Positions 9,581 to 18,684 of a stretch of 64,000 bases of DNA are shown one piece after another. Source of the stretch: Paraburkholderia hiiakae (GTDB taxonomy: Bacteria > Pseudomonadota > Gammaproteobacteria > Burkholderiales > Burkholderiaceae); contig NZ_CAJHCQ010000001.1 in the NCBI RefSeq assembly GCF_904848665.1, forward strand, positions 248,001 through 312,000. The letters are read 5' to 3'. Under the pieces are notes generated by a model that worked only from the letters and a program-made list of their open reading frames with translations, ran no database searches and had not been told where the DNA came from. Position numbers and translations under genes: made by a program. Positions within the stretch are counted from its first letter, which is position 1. The number at the start of each line of letters is the position of its first letter.

Positions 9581-10113
9581 GCTGCCGCGCCTTGGTGTGC
9601 CAGACGGCGGCGGAACAGCGGCGACGGCTCGTCGAACGCCCCCTGGTACTGCACCGTGAATTCGGTGAACGCCTTGAGCGCGTCGTGGATGTCCTTGTCG
9701 GCGCGCACCGCGAACGCGTCGAACCCGCAGCGCTCGTGAAAGCGCAGCTGGTCGCGCAGCACGTCGCCAATCGCTCGCAGTTCGCCCTTGTAGCCATAGC
9801 GCTCGCGCAACAGACGGCCGATCGAAAAGCCGCGGCCATCGCGGAACACGGGGAAGTCCACGCCGATCAGCGCGAGCTTGTCGAAGTCGGCGGCGATATC
9901 GGCCGGTTCGCTGTCCGGCGCAAGCCACACGCCGAGTTCGTCCTTGCCGCGCGAAGCGATGAGCGCGTCGCGCTGCGCCTGCCAGTAAGCGAGCGGAACC
10001 AGCACCTTGCCCGCGGGCAGCGCCGGCACCTCGGGCAATGCGCCGTCTTCGGCCGCACGCACGACTTGCCAGTTGTCTTCAACGATCTCGCGTTTTTTGA
10101 TGATCAATGCCAT
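9577..10113 (-). CDS. DUF934 family protein of the sulfite-reduction operon
   Basis: 178 soluble residues beginning MALIIKKREIVED. It contains DELGVWLAPDSEP and a GRGFSIGRLLRERYGYKGELRA stretch, the conserved core of DUF934 proteins, which are encoded between cysI and cysH in many beta- and gammaproteobacteria. The molecular role is not established; a sulfite-reduction accessory function is inferred from this invariant context. It lies 33 bases downstream of cysI and overlaps cysH by four bases, indicating translational coupling. Confidence 0.85.
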   Translation of the reverse strand: MALIIKKREIVEDNWQVVRAAEDGALPEVPALPAGKVLVPLAYWQAQRDALIASRGKDELGVWLAPDSEPADIAADFDKLALIGVDFPVFRDGRGFSIGRLLRERYGYKGELRAIGDVLRDQLRFHERCGFDAFAVRADKDIHDALKAFTEFTVQYQGAFDEPSPLFRRRLAHQGAAA

Positions 10114-10146
10114 TGCTCGAATCTCGTATCGGGTTGCGTGCTGCTT

Positions 10147-11826
10147 TTAAGCGTGGGCCGTCTGGCGCGATGCGTACACGCGTTCCTTGAAGGGCGCGAT
10201 GCCGAGGCGATCGTACGTGTCGATGAAGCGCTCGCCGTCGATGCGCAGTTCGACGAACGTGTCGACCACCTTCTGGATCACATCGGGCATCTCTTCTGCC
10301 GAGAACGACGGGCCGATCACGCGGCCAAGGCGCGCGCCGTTAGCGCCGTTGCCCTGCTCGCCGCCGAGCGACACCTGATACCACTCCGAGCCGTCCTTAT
10401 CCACGCCCAGAATGCCGATGTTGCCAACGTGGTGGTGACCGCACGAGTTCATGCAACCCGAGATATTGAGCGACAGGTCACCGAGGTCGTGGACGAAGTC
10501 GAGGTTGTCGAAACGCTCCTGGATCGCAAGCGCGATGGGGATCGACTTCGCATTGGCGAGCGAGCAGAAGTCGCCGCCCGGGCACGCGATGATGTCGGTC
10601 AACAGGCCGATATTCGCAGTCGCGAAACCTTGCGCCTTCGCCTTTTCCCACAGCGCGAACAGGTCGCGCTTCTTGACGTCGGCGAGGATCAGGTTCTGCT
10701 CGTGCGAGACGCGGATCTGGCTAAACGCGTATTCGTCGGCCCAGTCGGCCACGGCTTCCATCTGTACGTCGGTGGCGTCGCCCGGCGCGATGTCGCGCGG
10801 CTTGAGCGAGAGCGTGACCGACGCATAACCGGGCACGCGGTGCGGACGCACGTTGCGCTCGACCCAGCGCGCGAACGCGCGGTTTTCCAGCAGATGCTTT
10901 TCGTACGACGTATCCGTGTCGGCGATCTTTTCATACGCCGGCGGCACGAAGTACTGCGAGACGCGATCGACTTCTTCCTGCGTGAGCGTCGAGGGGCCGT
11001 CCTTCAGGTGCTGCCACTCTTCTTCGACCTGCTCGGCGAACTTCGCCGGCGAGAGCGCCTTCACGAGAATCTTGATGCGCGCCTTGTACATGTTGTCGCG
11101 ACGGCCGTAGCGGTTGTACACGCGCAAAACGGCTTCGCAGTAGGTCAGCAGGTGCTGCCACGGCAGGTCGCGCTTGATGATGGCGCCGACGATCGGCGTG
11201 CGGCCAAGGCCACCGCCCGCGAGGATGCTCGCGACGATTTCGCCCTGCTCGTTACGGTCGAGGTAGACGCCCAGGTCGTGAATCTGCACGGCGGCGCGAT
11301 CTTCCTTCGTGCCCGACACGGCGATCTTGAACTTGCGCGGCAGCCACGCGAACTCGGGGTGGAACGTCGACCACTGGCGCAGGATTTCGGACCACGGGCG
11401 CGGATCGACGACTTCGTCGGGCGCGACGCCCGCGAACTGATCGGCGGTGATGTTGCGGATGCAGTTGCCCGAAGTCTGGATGCCGTGCATCTGCACGGAA
11501 GCCAGCTTGCGCAGGATTTCCGGCGTTTCTTCGAGCTTGATCCAGTTGTACTGGATGTTCGAGCGCGTCGAGAAGTGGCCGTAGCCGCGATCGTGCTCGC
11601 GCGCGATCGTGGCGAGCATACGGAGTTGGTCGCTGCGCAGATTGCCGTACGGAATCGCGATGCGGTGCATGTAGGCGTGGCGCTGGTAGTACAGGCCGTT
11701 TTGCAGGCGCAGCGGGCGGAACTCTTCTTCGCTCAATTCGCCCGACAGGCGGCGGCGAACCTGGTCGCTATATTGCGCGACGCGTTCGTCGACGATGGTC
11801 TGGTCGTACTGATCGTATTGGTACAT
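10147..11826 (-). CDS. cysI: Nitrite/sulfite reductase hemoprotein
   Basis: 559 residues of the sirohaem/4Fe-4S reductase family. The cluster-binding cysteines are CPGGDFC (near residue 412) and CMNSC (near 459) followed by GHHHVGNIGILG. Duplicated ferredoxin-like and sirohaem domains are evident from SGNCIRNITADQFAGVA in the first half. Operon context (APS reductase, ATP sulfurylase, sirohaem methylase) indicates sulfite reduction to sulfide. It is the first gene of the leftward operon and faces the divergent CysB-type regulator across a 239-base region. Confidence 0.94.
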   Translation of the reverse strand: MYQYDQYDQTIVDERVAQYSDQVRRRLSGELSEEEFRPLRLQNGLYYQRHAYMHRIAIPYGNLRSDQLRMLATIAREHDRGYGHFSTRSNIQYNWIKLEETPEILRKLASVQMHGIQTSGNCIRNITADQFAGVAPDEVVDPRPWSEILRQWSTFHPEFAWLPRKFKIAVSGTKEDRAAVQIHDLGVYLDRNEQGEIVASILAGGGLGRTPIVGAIIKRDLPWQHLLTYCEAVLRVYNRYGRRDNMYKARIKILVKALSPAKFAEQVEEEWQHLKDGPSTLTQEEVDRVSQYFVPPAYEKIADTDTSYEKHLLENRAFARWVERNVRPHRVPGYASVTLSLKPRDIAPGDATDVQMEAVADWADEYAFSQIRVSHEQNLILADVKKRDLFALWEKAKAQGFATANIGLLTDIIACPGGDFCSLANAKSIPIALAIQERFDNLDFVHDLGDLSLNISGCMNSCGHHHVGNIGILGVDKDGSEWYQVSLGGEQGNGANGARLGRVIGPSFSAEEMPDVIQKVVDTFVELRIDGERFIDTYDRLGIAPFKERVYASRQTAHA

Positions 11827-12004
11827 TCGGGGACCCCAGGGGTTGGTTCAATCGCAGCGTTCCGGTTACGCCGCGCTCCGACTTCTCGACTTCATGCTTT
11901 CCACTCTGCCTTGCCTTTCGCGAGGCGGCCGCGCCTTCAATCGCGCCGGTCATTTGCTAATGACCAAAACAGATATCCATATTGGAAAAGTTGGAGGAAT
12001 GGTA

Positions 12005-12019
12005 ATAAACTCGCCTTAT
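12005..12019. promoter_or_regulatory. Possible CysB-type binding site (ATAA-N7-TTAT)
   Basis: An inverted ATAA/TTAT pair separated by seven bases, within an AT-rich patch of the cysI/cysB intergenic region that contrasts with the GC-rich surroundings. CysB-family sites are AT-rich imperfect convergent repeats resembling this. Placement about 180 bases from the cysI start and 47 bases before cysB would suit control of either gene. Tentative. Confidence 0.35.
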
Positions 12020-12065
12020 ATTTCAAACGACTCAAAAATTAGGTTGATATGCCAAGGGGTTATAT

Positions 12066-13007
12066 ATGAACCTCCACCAGTTCCGCTTCGTCCGCGAGGC
12101 CGTCCGCCAGAATTTCAACCTCACGGAAGCGGCCAAGGCACTGTATACAAGCCAGCCGGGCGTCTCGAAGGCGATCATCGAGCTGGAGGACGAGCTTGGG
12201 GTCGAAATCTTTACGCGCCATGGCAAGCGCGTGCGCTCGCTCACGGAGCCGGGCCGGATCATCCTCGCCTCGGTGGAGCGCATTCTGCAGGAAGTGGAGA
12301 GCCTCAAGCGCGTGGGCAAGGACTATGCCGCGCAGGACCAGGGCAACCTGATCATCGCCGCCACGCACACGCAGGCGCGTTACTCGCTGCCCGCCGCCAT
12401 CGCCGAGTTCAAGCGGCGCTTTCCGAAGGTGCACCTTTCGATCCTGCAAGGCAGCCCCACGCAGGTCGCGGAAATGGTGCTCCATGACCAGGCCGATCTC
12501 TGCATCGCGACCGAGGCCATCTCCGGTTACAAGGAACTGGTGTCGCTGCCCTGCTTCACGTGGCATCACGTGGCGGTGATGCTGCCCGACCACCCGCTCC
12601 TCGAGCGCAAGCCGCTTTCGCTCGACGATCTGGCCCAATATCCGCTGATCACCTACGACAATGCCTTCGCTGGCCGCACGAAGATCAACGACGCGTTCCG
12701 CCTGCGCGCCCTCTCGCCCGACATCGTGCTGGAAGCCATCGACGCCGACGTGATCAAGACGTATGTCGAGCTGGGCCTGGGCGTTGGGATCATGGCCGAC
12801 ATCGCCTTCAACGCCGAGCGCGACCGGCACCTGCGCGCGCTGCCCGTGGGGCATCTGTTCGGCAGCAATGTCACGCGCGTGGCGCTCAAGCAGGGGGCCT
12901 ACCTGCGCAGCTATGTGTATACGCTCGTCGAACTGCTTTCGCCGAGCCTGAACCGCAAGCTGATCGAGCAGGCGCTCAAGGGCGAGCACGAGAGTTACGA
13001 GCTGTAG
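12066..13007 (+). CDS. cysB: LysR-type regulator, CysB family
   Basis: 313 residues. The N-terminal winged helix-turn-helix (about 19-38) contains FNLTEAAKALYTSQPGVSK and is followed by an EDELGVEIFTRHGKR segment, both diagnostic of CysB/Cbl proteins. The C-terminal part is the periplasmic-binding-protein-like effector domain, which senses acetylserine or sulfur compounds in known members. Translation is preceded by AAGGGG. It is divergent from the sulfate reduction operon, its probable target. Burkholderia often carry several paralogues, so it could also be an SsuR/Cbl-type member. Confidence 0.88.
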   Translation: MNLHQFRFVREAVRQNFNLTEAAKALYTSQPGVSKAIIELEDELGVEIFTRHGKRVRSLTEPGRIILASVERILQEVESLKRVGKDYAAQDQGNLIIAATHTQARYSLPAAIAEFKRRFPKVHLSILQGSPTQVAEMVLHDQADLCIATEAISGYKELVSLPCFTWHHVAVMLPDHPLLERKPLSLDDLAQYPLITYDNAFAGRTKINDAFRLRALSPDIVLEAIDADVIKTYVELGLGVGIMADIAFNAERDRHLRALPVGHLFGSNVTRVALKQGAYLRSYVYTLVELLSPSLNRKLIEQALKGEHESYEL

Positions 13008-13111
13008 CGTCGCGCGGCCGCGACCTCGGCCGCGCCGGAAGAAAAATCAGACAAAATCCGCATTACAACAACATCACTTCTCGCTTTACTTGTCGCCTGG
13101 AGACTTAACGG

Positions 13112-14278
13112 ATGAAGCCGCATTCCTTCCTGCGCCCGCTCGTCGTGGCCGCCGCCCTTGCCGCCGCCACCTGCGCTTCTATCGCGCATGCCGACATCAA
13201 GGTCGGTATCGACCTCTCGAGCACGGGTCCGGCAGCCGCCATCGGCATCACGAGCAAGAACGCCATGCTGATGTGGCCCGACACGATCGCGGGCCAGAAG
13301 GCCGACTACATCGTGCTCGACGACGGCTCGGACCCGGGCGTCGCCGTGCGCAACATCCACAAGCTCATCAATGAAGACCACGTGGACGTGATCGTCGGGC
13401 CGAACATCACGCCGGCGGCGCTCGCGGCGCTCGACCCGGTGGCAGAGAGCAAGACGCCGATGATCACGCTGGTCGGCTCGGGGTCGGTGGTCGAGCCGCA
13501 GCAGGGCGCGCGAGTGTGGGCGTTCAAGATGGCGCAGACCGACGCCGCCATGGCCGACGTCATGACGCGCTACATGGCGGCGCACGGCGTGAAGACCGTG
13601 GGCTTCATCGGCTTTGCCGACAGCTACGGCGACAGCTGGCTCAACGAATTCACGAAGTACGCGAAGGAACGCAACATCCAGATCGTTGCGACCGAGCGCT
13701 ACAACCGCACCGACGCGAGCGTGACGGGCCAGATCCTCAAGCTGATGTCGGCCAAACCCGATGCCATGCTGATTGCCGGCGCAGGCACGCCGACCGTGCT
13801 GCCGCAACGCACGCTGATCGAGCGCGGCTACAAGGGGCCGATTTACCAGACGCACGGCATCGCCACGCCCGAGTTCATCAAGCTGGGCGGCAAGGACGTG
13901 GAAGGCACCCTGTTCCCGACCCAGCCCGTGGTGGTGGCGCGCACGCTGCCCGCCGACCAGCCGGCCCAGAAGGCGGCGCTCGCCTTTGTCGATGCCTACG
14001 AGGCAAAGTACGGCCCGGGCACCGTCACGCAATTCGCGGGCGACGCGGCAGGCGTCTATCCGCGCTTGCAGGACGCGGTCGCGCGCGCGCTCAAGACCGC
14101 GCAGCCGGGCACGGAGGCTTTCCGCGTGGCGTTGCGCAGCGAACTGGAGCACGCGCACGAAGTCGTCGTGCCCAATGGCATGGTGAACACGAGCCCGACG
14201 GACCACGTGGGCCTCGACCAGCGCGCGAGCGTGATGGGCACGGTACGCGGGGGCAAGTTCGTGTATCTGGGGCAGTAA
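13112..14278 (+). CDS. Periplasmic ABC-transporter substrate-binding protein (Leu/Ile/Val-binding type)
   Basis: 388 residues with a Sec signal peptide cleaved near SIAHA-DIKVGI. The mature part shows the type I periplasmic-binding fold: GIDLSSTGPAAAIG at the start, VIVGPNITPAAL and a YGDSW segment, as in Peripla_BP_6 proteins. The ligand is unknown. No permease or ATPase follows; the next genes are on the opposite strand after a hairpin, so this is an orphan binding protein that must share a transporter encoded elsewhere or serve as a sensor. It lies 104 bases downstream of the CysB-type gene on the same strand. Confidence 0.85.
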   Translation: MKPHSFLRPLVVAAALAAATCASIAHADIKVGIDLSSTGPAAAIGITSKNAMLMWPDTIAGQKADYIVLDDGSDPGVAVRNIHKLINEDHVDVIVGPNITPAALAALDPVAESKTPMITLVGSGSVVEPQQGARVWAFKMAQTDAAMADVMTRYMAAHGVKTVGFIGFADSYGDSWLNEFTKYAKERNIQIVATERYNRTDASVTGQILKLMSAKPDAMLIAGAGTPTVLPQRTLIERGYKGPIYQTHGIATPEFIKLGGKDVEGTLFPTQPVVVARTLPADQPAQKAALAFVDAYEAKYGPGTVTQFAGDAAGVYPRLQDAVARALKTAQPGTEAFRVALRSELEHAHEVVVPNGMVNTSPTDHVGLDQRASVMGTVRGGKFVYLGQ

Positions 14279-14285
14279 ATTTCAC

Positions 14286-14310
14286 GAGCGGCGGCAGCCT
14301 GCCGCCGCTC
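14286..14310. terminator. Hairpin between convergent genes
   Basis: Perfect 11-bp GC-rich stem (arms 14286-14296 and 14300-14310) with a three-base loop, eight bases after the binding-protein stop codon. No T tract follows, so it is a weaker intrinsic-terminator candidate or an mRNA-stabilising hairpin. Confidence 0.5.
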
Positions 14311-14351
14311 GCCGCATTGCGAAGTTGCCAGGCGCGACTTCGAATGGCCAG

Positions 14352-15500
14352 TCACGGCCGCACGATGCTGCGCCACGCGCCGCCCGCCGCGCTGCTCGCC
14401 AGCACGGCCTCGATGAAGCGCAACCCCTCCACGCCGTCGTCGACCGTCGTCAGGAGCCGGCTCTCGGGCGGCGCCGCAACGCCCGCCTCGCGCGCGTGGA
14501 TCTGCGCGGCGGCGTCGCGATAGAGCTGCGCGAACGCTTCGAGATAGCCTTCCGGATGCCCCGGCGGCACACGCGTGGCGTGCAGCGCGGCGGCCCCCGT
14601 CACACGGCCACGCGTGAGGCGCTGCGCCTCGCCGCCCTGGGGCGTGAGCCACAGCAGGTTGGGCTCCTCCTGATCGAACGCGAGGCCCGCCTTCGTGCCA
14701 TAGACGCGCAGCCGCAACGCGTTCTCCGCGCCGCTCGCCACCTGGCTCGCCCACAGCATGCCGCGCGCACCGTTCGCGTAGCGCAGCATCGCCTGGACGT
14801 GATCGTCCACGCGGCGGCCCGGCACGAAGGTATGCACCTCCGCTGCGAGCGATTCCGGCACGAGCGCGCTCACGAACGCCGCCAGCTGATACGCATGCGT
14901 GCCGATATCGCCCAGGCACCCCGCCGGACCCGCGAGCGCAGGATCGGTGCGCCACGTCGCCTGACGGTTTGCGCCGCCGCGCTCGACAGGATTGGCGAGC
15001 CAGTCCTGCGCGTACTCGACCTGCACGATGCGCACGTCGCCAATCTCGCCCGCCTCGACCAGTTCGCGCGCATGACGGGCGAGCGGATAGCCCGAATACG
15101 TATGGGTGAGCGCGAACACGAGATTCGCGTCGCGCGCGTGCTGCGCGAGCGCTTCGCCCTCGGCGAGCGAGACCGCGAGTGGCTTGTCGCAGATCACGTG
15201 AATGCCCGCATCCATGAACGCATGCGCAACCGGCGCGTGCAGATGGTTCGGCGTGACGATGGCCACCGCGTCGATGCCATCTTCGCGCGCGCCTTCCACG
15301 CTCGCCATCTCGCGCCAGTGGTCATAGCTGCGTGCGAGGCCGAGCGCCTCGGCGCTCGCCTGCGCGCGCGCCGCATCGGACGACAACGCGCCGGCGACGA
15401 GTTCGAAACCATCGTCAAGACGGGCCGCAATGCGATGCACCGCGCCGATGAATGCGCCCTCGCCGCCGCCGACCATGCCGAGCCTGAGTCTTCGTGTCAT
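14352..15500 (-). CDS. Gfo/Idh/MocA-family sugar dehydrogenase
   Basis: 382 residues from the ATG at 15500, preceded by AGGAGAGAAGG; the open extension upstream is a shadow of the next gene. The N-terminal Rossmann motif GMVGGGEGAFIG is followed by VAIVTPNHLHAP and CDKPLAVSLAEG, where the conserved lysine of the EKP-type catalytic motif appears as DKP. A GDIGTHAYQL segment carries the family aspartate and histidine. It should oxidise a sugar or cyclitol with NAD(P). It is the last gene of the lacI-ABC sugar operon, so it probably works on the imported compound. Confidence 0.9.
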   Translation of the reverse strand: MTRRLRLGMVGGGEGAFIGAVHRIAARLDDGFELVAGALSSDAARAQASAEALGLARSYDHWREMASVEGAREDGIDAVAIVTPNHLHAPVAHAFMDAGIHVICDKPLAVSLAEGEALAQHARDANLVFALTHTYSGYPLARHARELVEAGEIGDVRIVQVEYAQDWLANPVERGGANRQATWRTDPALAGPAGCLGDIGTHAYQLAAFVSALVPESLAAEVHTFVPGRRVDDHVQAMLRYANGARGMLWASQVASGAENALRLRVYGTKAGLAFDQEEPNLLWLTPQGGEAQRLTRGRVTGAAALHATRVPPGHPEGYLEAFAQLYRDAAAQIHAREAGVAAPPESRLLTTVDDGVEGLRFIEAVLASSAAGGAWRSIVRP

Positions 15501-15526
15501 TGCCTTCTCTCCTGCGAGAAACGCGT

Positions 15527-16576
15527 TCAAAGGCCCAGCACGCCCTTCACCTGGGCCGCGTCGACGCCGCTGCCCGCAAAGTCGTCGAACGCGTGCTCCG
15601 CCACGCGGATGATGTGCCGCCTGATGAAATCGGCACCCTCGCGCGCGCCGTCGTGCGGATGCTTGAGCGCGCACTCCCATTCGAGCACGGCCCAGCCGGG
15701 ATAGTCGTACTGCGTGAGCTTCGAGAAGATCGCGCCGAAGTCGATCTGCCCGTCGCCGAGCGAGCGAAAGCGCCCCGCGCGCTCCACCCATCCGCTGTAG
15801 CCGCCATACACGCCTTGTTTGCCCGTGGGGCGGAATTCGGCGTCCTTCACATGAAAGGCCTTGATGCGCGCGTGATAGATGTCGATGAACGCGAGGTAAT
15901 CGAGCTGCTGCAGCACAAAGTGGCTCGGGTCGTAGAGGATATTCGCGCGCGGATGATCGCCTACGGCCGCAAGAAAGCGCTCGAACGTCACGCCGTCGTG
16001 CAGGTCCTCGCCCGGATGCAATTCGTAGCAGACGTCCACGGCCGCCGCATCGAACGCATCGAGGATCGGCCGCCAGCGGCGCGCGAGTTCATCGAAAGCG
16101 GCTTCGACGAGACCCGCCGGCCGCTGCGGCCACGGATAGAAGTACGGCCACGCCAGCGCGCCCGAAAATGTCACGTGCGCGCTGAGCCCCAGATTCTTCG
16201 AGGCGCGCGCGGCCAGCATCAGCTGCTCGATGGCCCACGCCGTGCGCGCTTCGCGATTTCCCCGTACCTGCGGCGGCGCGAAGCCGTCGAACAGCGCGTC
16301 GTAGGCGGGATGCACGGCCACGAGTTGTCCTTGCAGATGCGTGGAAAGCTCGGTGATCGTCACGCCTGCGTCGTCGGCCTGCTGGCGCAGGTCGTCGCAG
16401 TACGCCGTGCTCGACGCCGCCTGCGCGAGATCGACGAGACGCGCATCCGTGGGCACCTGGATGCCCTTGTAGCCGAGTTGGGCCGCCCACCCGGCCATGT
16501 GCCCGAAGCTGTCGAACGGTGTGTCGTCGCCGAGAAACTGCGCGAGGAATATGGCCGGGCCTTTGATCGTCTTCAT
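15527..16576 (-). CDS. Sugar phosphate isomerase/epimerase (AP endonuclease 2-like TIM barrel)
   Basis: 349 residues from the ATG at 16576 with AAGGACGGGG upstream. The xylose-isomerase-like TIM barrel is recognisable from ELSTHLQGQ, CYELHPGEDLHDG, ANILYDPSHFVLQ and AFHVKDAEF, which supply the metal-binding Glu, Asp and His residues. Related enzymes include IolE/IolI and other ketose epimerases. It lies between the binding-protein gene and the dehydrogenase in one operon, consistent with catabolism of an imported sugar or cyclitol. The exact substrate cannot be read from the sequence. Confidence 0.88.
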   Translation of the reverse strand: MKTIKGPAIFLAQFLGDDTPFDSFGHMAGWAAQLGYKGIQVPTDARLVDLAQAASSTAYCDDLRQQADDAGVTITELSTHLQGQLVAVHPAYDALFDGFAPPQVRGNREARTAWAIEQLMLAARASKNLGLSAHVTFSGALAWPYFYPWPQRPAGLVEAAFDELARRWRPILDAFDAAAVDVCYELHPGEDLHDGVTFERFLAAVGDHPRANILYDPSHFVLQQLDYLAFIDIYHARIKAFHVKDAEFRPTGKQGVYGGYSGWVERAGRFRSLGDGQIDFGAIFSKLTQYDYPGWAVLEWECALKHPHDGAREGADFIRRHIIRVAEHAFDDFAGSGVDAAQVKGVLGL

Positions 16577-16590
16577 CGCAAGCCCCGTCC

Positions 16591-17559
16591 TTAGAACGGC
16601 GAATCCGGGAAGTAGAACTGCTTCGCGTTCTCCTTCGTGATCAGCACCGAAGGGATGATCGTGGTAGCCGGCAGCGACTTGCCCTGCAAGCGCGCTTCGG
16701 CCGTGAGCTTGATCGCGTCGTAGATGAACTTCGGCGAATACGACACGTCGGCCTTGATGAGCGGATCGCCGTCCATCACGCGCTTGACCATCTCCTTCGA
16801 TCCCGCGCCGCCGAACACGATCTTGATGTCGTTGCGCTTGGCCTGGTCGATCGCCTTGAGCACGCCCACGGCCATGTCGTCGTCGGCCGCCCACACGGCG
16901 TCGATGTGATTGAAGCGCGTGAGGTAGTCCTGCATCGTGCGGAACGCGTCGTCGCGATTCCAGTTCGCGTACTTCGCGTCGAGGATCTTGATGTCCGGAT
17001 AGTTCTTCAGCACCGACGTGAACGCGCCCCAGCGCTCGTTGTCGAGCGTGGTGGGAATGCCGCGCAGCGCGACGATATTGCCCTTGCCGCCCAGCTGCTT
17101 CGCGAGATATTCGGCGGGGATCTTGCCGAACGCCGTGTTGTCGCCGGCCACGTAGGCGTCCTGCGCGCTCGTGTCGGTCAAGCCGCGATCGACCACTGTC
17201 ACGTACACGCCCTGCTTCTTCACCTGCGCGACCGGCTGCGTGAGCGAAGCCGATTCATACGGGAAGATCACGAGCGCGTTGATCTTGTTGACGGTCACGA
17301 GGTCCTGCAACTGGTTCGCCTGATCGGGCGCGTTCGCCGCCGTCTTGACGATGACCTTGAGGTCCGGGTGCGCCTTCTCCAGATCCTTCTTCGCTTGATT
17401 CGCCCACCAGACGATGCCGCCCGTGAACCCATGGTCGGCGGTCGGAATGGCCACGCCCAGCGTGACCTTGTCGTCGGCACGCGCCGCGCCCGCGCCGAAG
17501 GTCGCCGCTACGCCAAGCGCCAGCGCGCCCGCACACATCGTTCGAATCATCTTCTTCAT
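16591..17559 (-). CDS. Ribose/xylose-type ABC sugar-binding protein
   Basis: 322 residues with a signal peptide ending AGAARA before [12 protein letters not shown]. It is a type I (RbsB-like) binding protein: [18 protein letters not shown] at the N-lobe, [10 protein letters not shown] in the hinge region and [18 protein letters not shown] in the C-lobe. It should deliver a monosaccharide or polyol to the permease and ATPase encoded upstream. The gap of about 100 bases before it is typical for a highly expressed binding-protein cistron. Confidence 0.92.
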   Translation of the reverse strand: MKKMIRTMCAGALALGVAATFGAGAARADDKVTLGVAIPTADHGFTGGIVWWANQAKKDLEKAHPDLKVIVKTAANAPDQANQLQDLVTVNKINALVIFPYESASLTQPVAQVKKQGVYVTVVDRGLTDTSAQDAYVAGDNTAFGKIPAEYLAKQLGGKGNIVALRGIPTTLDNERWGAFTSVLKNYPDIKILDAKYANWNRDDAFRTMQDYLTRFNHIDAVWAADDDMAVGVLKAIDQAKRNDIKIVFGGAGSKEMVKRVMDGDPLIKADVSYSPKFIYDAIKLTAEARLQGKSLPATTIIPSVLITKENAKQFYFPDSPF

Positions 17560-17661
17560 GGTGCCGTCTCCTTTTCGTGCGGGCCCACGCCCGTTCTTGC
17601 GTTGAGTTTTCGCTGCCTCCTTCGACTTCCCGACTGCCTTGCCAGATCTGCTTCGACATCC

Positions 17662-18684
17662 TTATCGTCTGCCGCGCTGCAGGAAGGCGACCGCGATGAT
17701 CGCCACGCCCTGCACCGCCGCGTTCAGATACACGCTGATGATGCTCGTGAGATTGAGAATATTGGCGATGACCGAAAGCAGCACCGCGCCGACCACGGTG
17801 CCCGCCACGCGCCCCTCTCCGCCCTTGAGCGCCGTGCCGCCCACCACCACGGCGGCGATCGCCTCCAGCTCCCACAGCAAACCCGTCGTCGGCGTGGCGG
17901 AACCGAGGCGCGGCACATAGAGCACGGTCGCGACACCCACGCACACGCCCAGCAGCACGTACGTCGCGCACTTCACGCGATCGACGCGGATCGCGGCGTA
18001 GCGCGCGACCTGCTCGTTCGAGCCGATCGCCTGCACGTGCCGTCCGAACGCCGTGCGGTTGAGAATGAGCGCGCCGCCCGCGGCCGTGAGCGCGAACACC
18101 CACACGGGCACCGGAATGCCGAAGAGGCTCGCGTAATACACCGGGCCATATAGATCGACGAGATTGTTCTGCAGCGTGAGCGCGCCGCCATCGGCCAGCC
18201 AGGTGAGCACCGCACGGAAGATGCCGAGTGTGCCGAGCGTCACGATGAAAGGCTCGATGCGCCCGCGCGTAATCAGCAACCCATGCGCGAGCCCGAACAG
18301 CGCTCCCAGCACGAGCGCGATCGCCATGCCGATCGCGACGATGGCCAAAGGGGCAAATGCATGATCGCTCGCGGCCAGCGTATTCATGACCCAGATCATC
18401 ACGCCCGCGATGAGCGCGGCCATCGACCCGACCGAAAGATCGATGCCGCCCGAAATGATCACGAACGTCATGCCCACGGAAATGATGCCGATGAACGAGG
18501 TGCGCGTGAGCACGTTGAGCAGGTTGCCGGGTGTGGCGAAATCCCGGTTGAGCAGCGTGCCGAGCACGCACAGCAGGATCAGGCCGATGAGCGGCCCGAC
18601 GCCCGCGAGCCGATGCACGAATCGCGCTGCGGCCGAGCGCGCGCCACGGCCTTCGGTGGGCGCGTCAGTGGGTGCCGGTTGCAT
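17662..18684 (-). CDS. Sugar ABC transporter permease (RbsC type)
   Basis: 340 residues from the ATG at 18684, preceded by GAGGAG. Eight to ten membrane segments are visible, with the family hallmark [14 protein letters not shown] near residue 80 and a [10 protein letters not shown] loop that contacts the ATPase. It forms the membrane channel for the sugar bound by the downstream-encoded binding protein. Its start overlaps the 3' end of the ATPase gene by 20 bases, so the two are translationally coupled. Confidence 0.93.
   Translation of the reverse strand: MQPAPTDAPTEGRGARSAAARFVHRLAGVGPLIGLILLCVLGTLLNRDFATPGNLLNVLTRTSFIGIISVGMTFVIISGGIDLSVGSMAALIAGVMIWVMNTLAASDHAFAPLAIVAIGMAIALVLGALFGLAHGLLITRGRIEPFIVTLGTLGIFRAVLTWLADGGALTLQNNLVDLYGPVYYASLFGIPVPVWVFALTAAGGALILNRTAFGRHVQAIGSNEQVARYAAIRVDRVKCATYVLLGVCVGVATVLYVPRLGSATPTTGLLWELEAIAAVVVGGTALKGGEGRVAGTVVGAVLLSVIANILNLTSIISVYLNAAVQGVAIIAVAFLQRGRR

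Noticed and set aside
9592..12042. 816-residue plus-strand open frame
   Set aside because: It lies antisense to the DUF934 gene and cysI and shows no domain; third-position GC bias explains its length.
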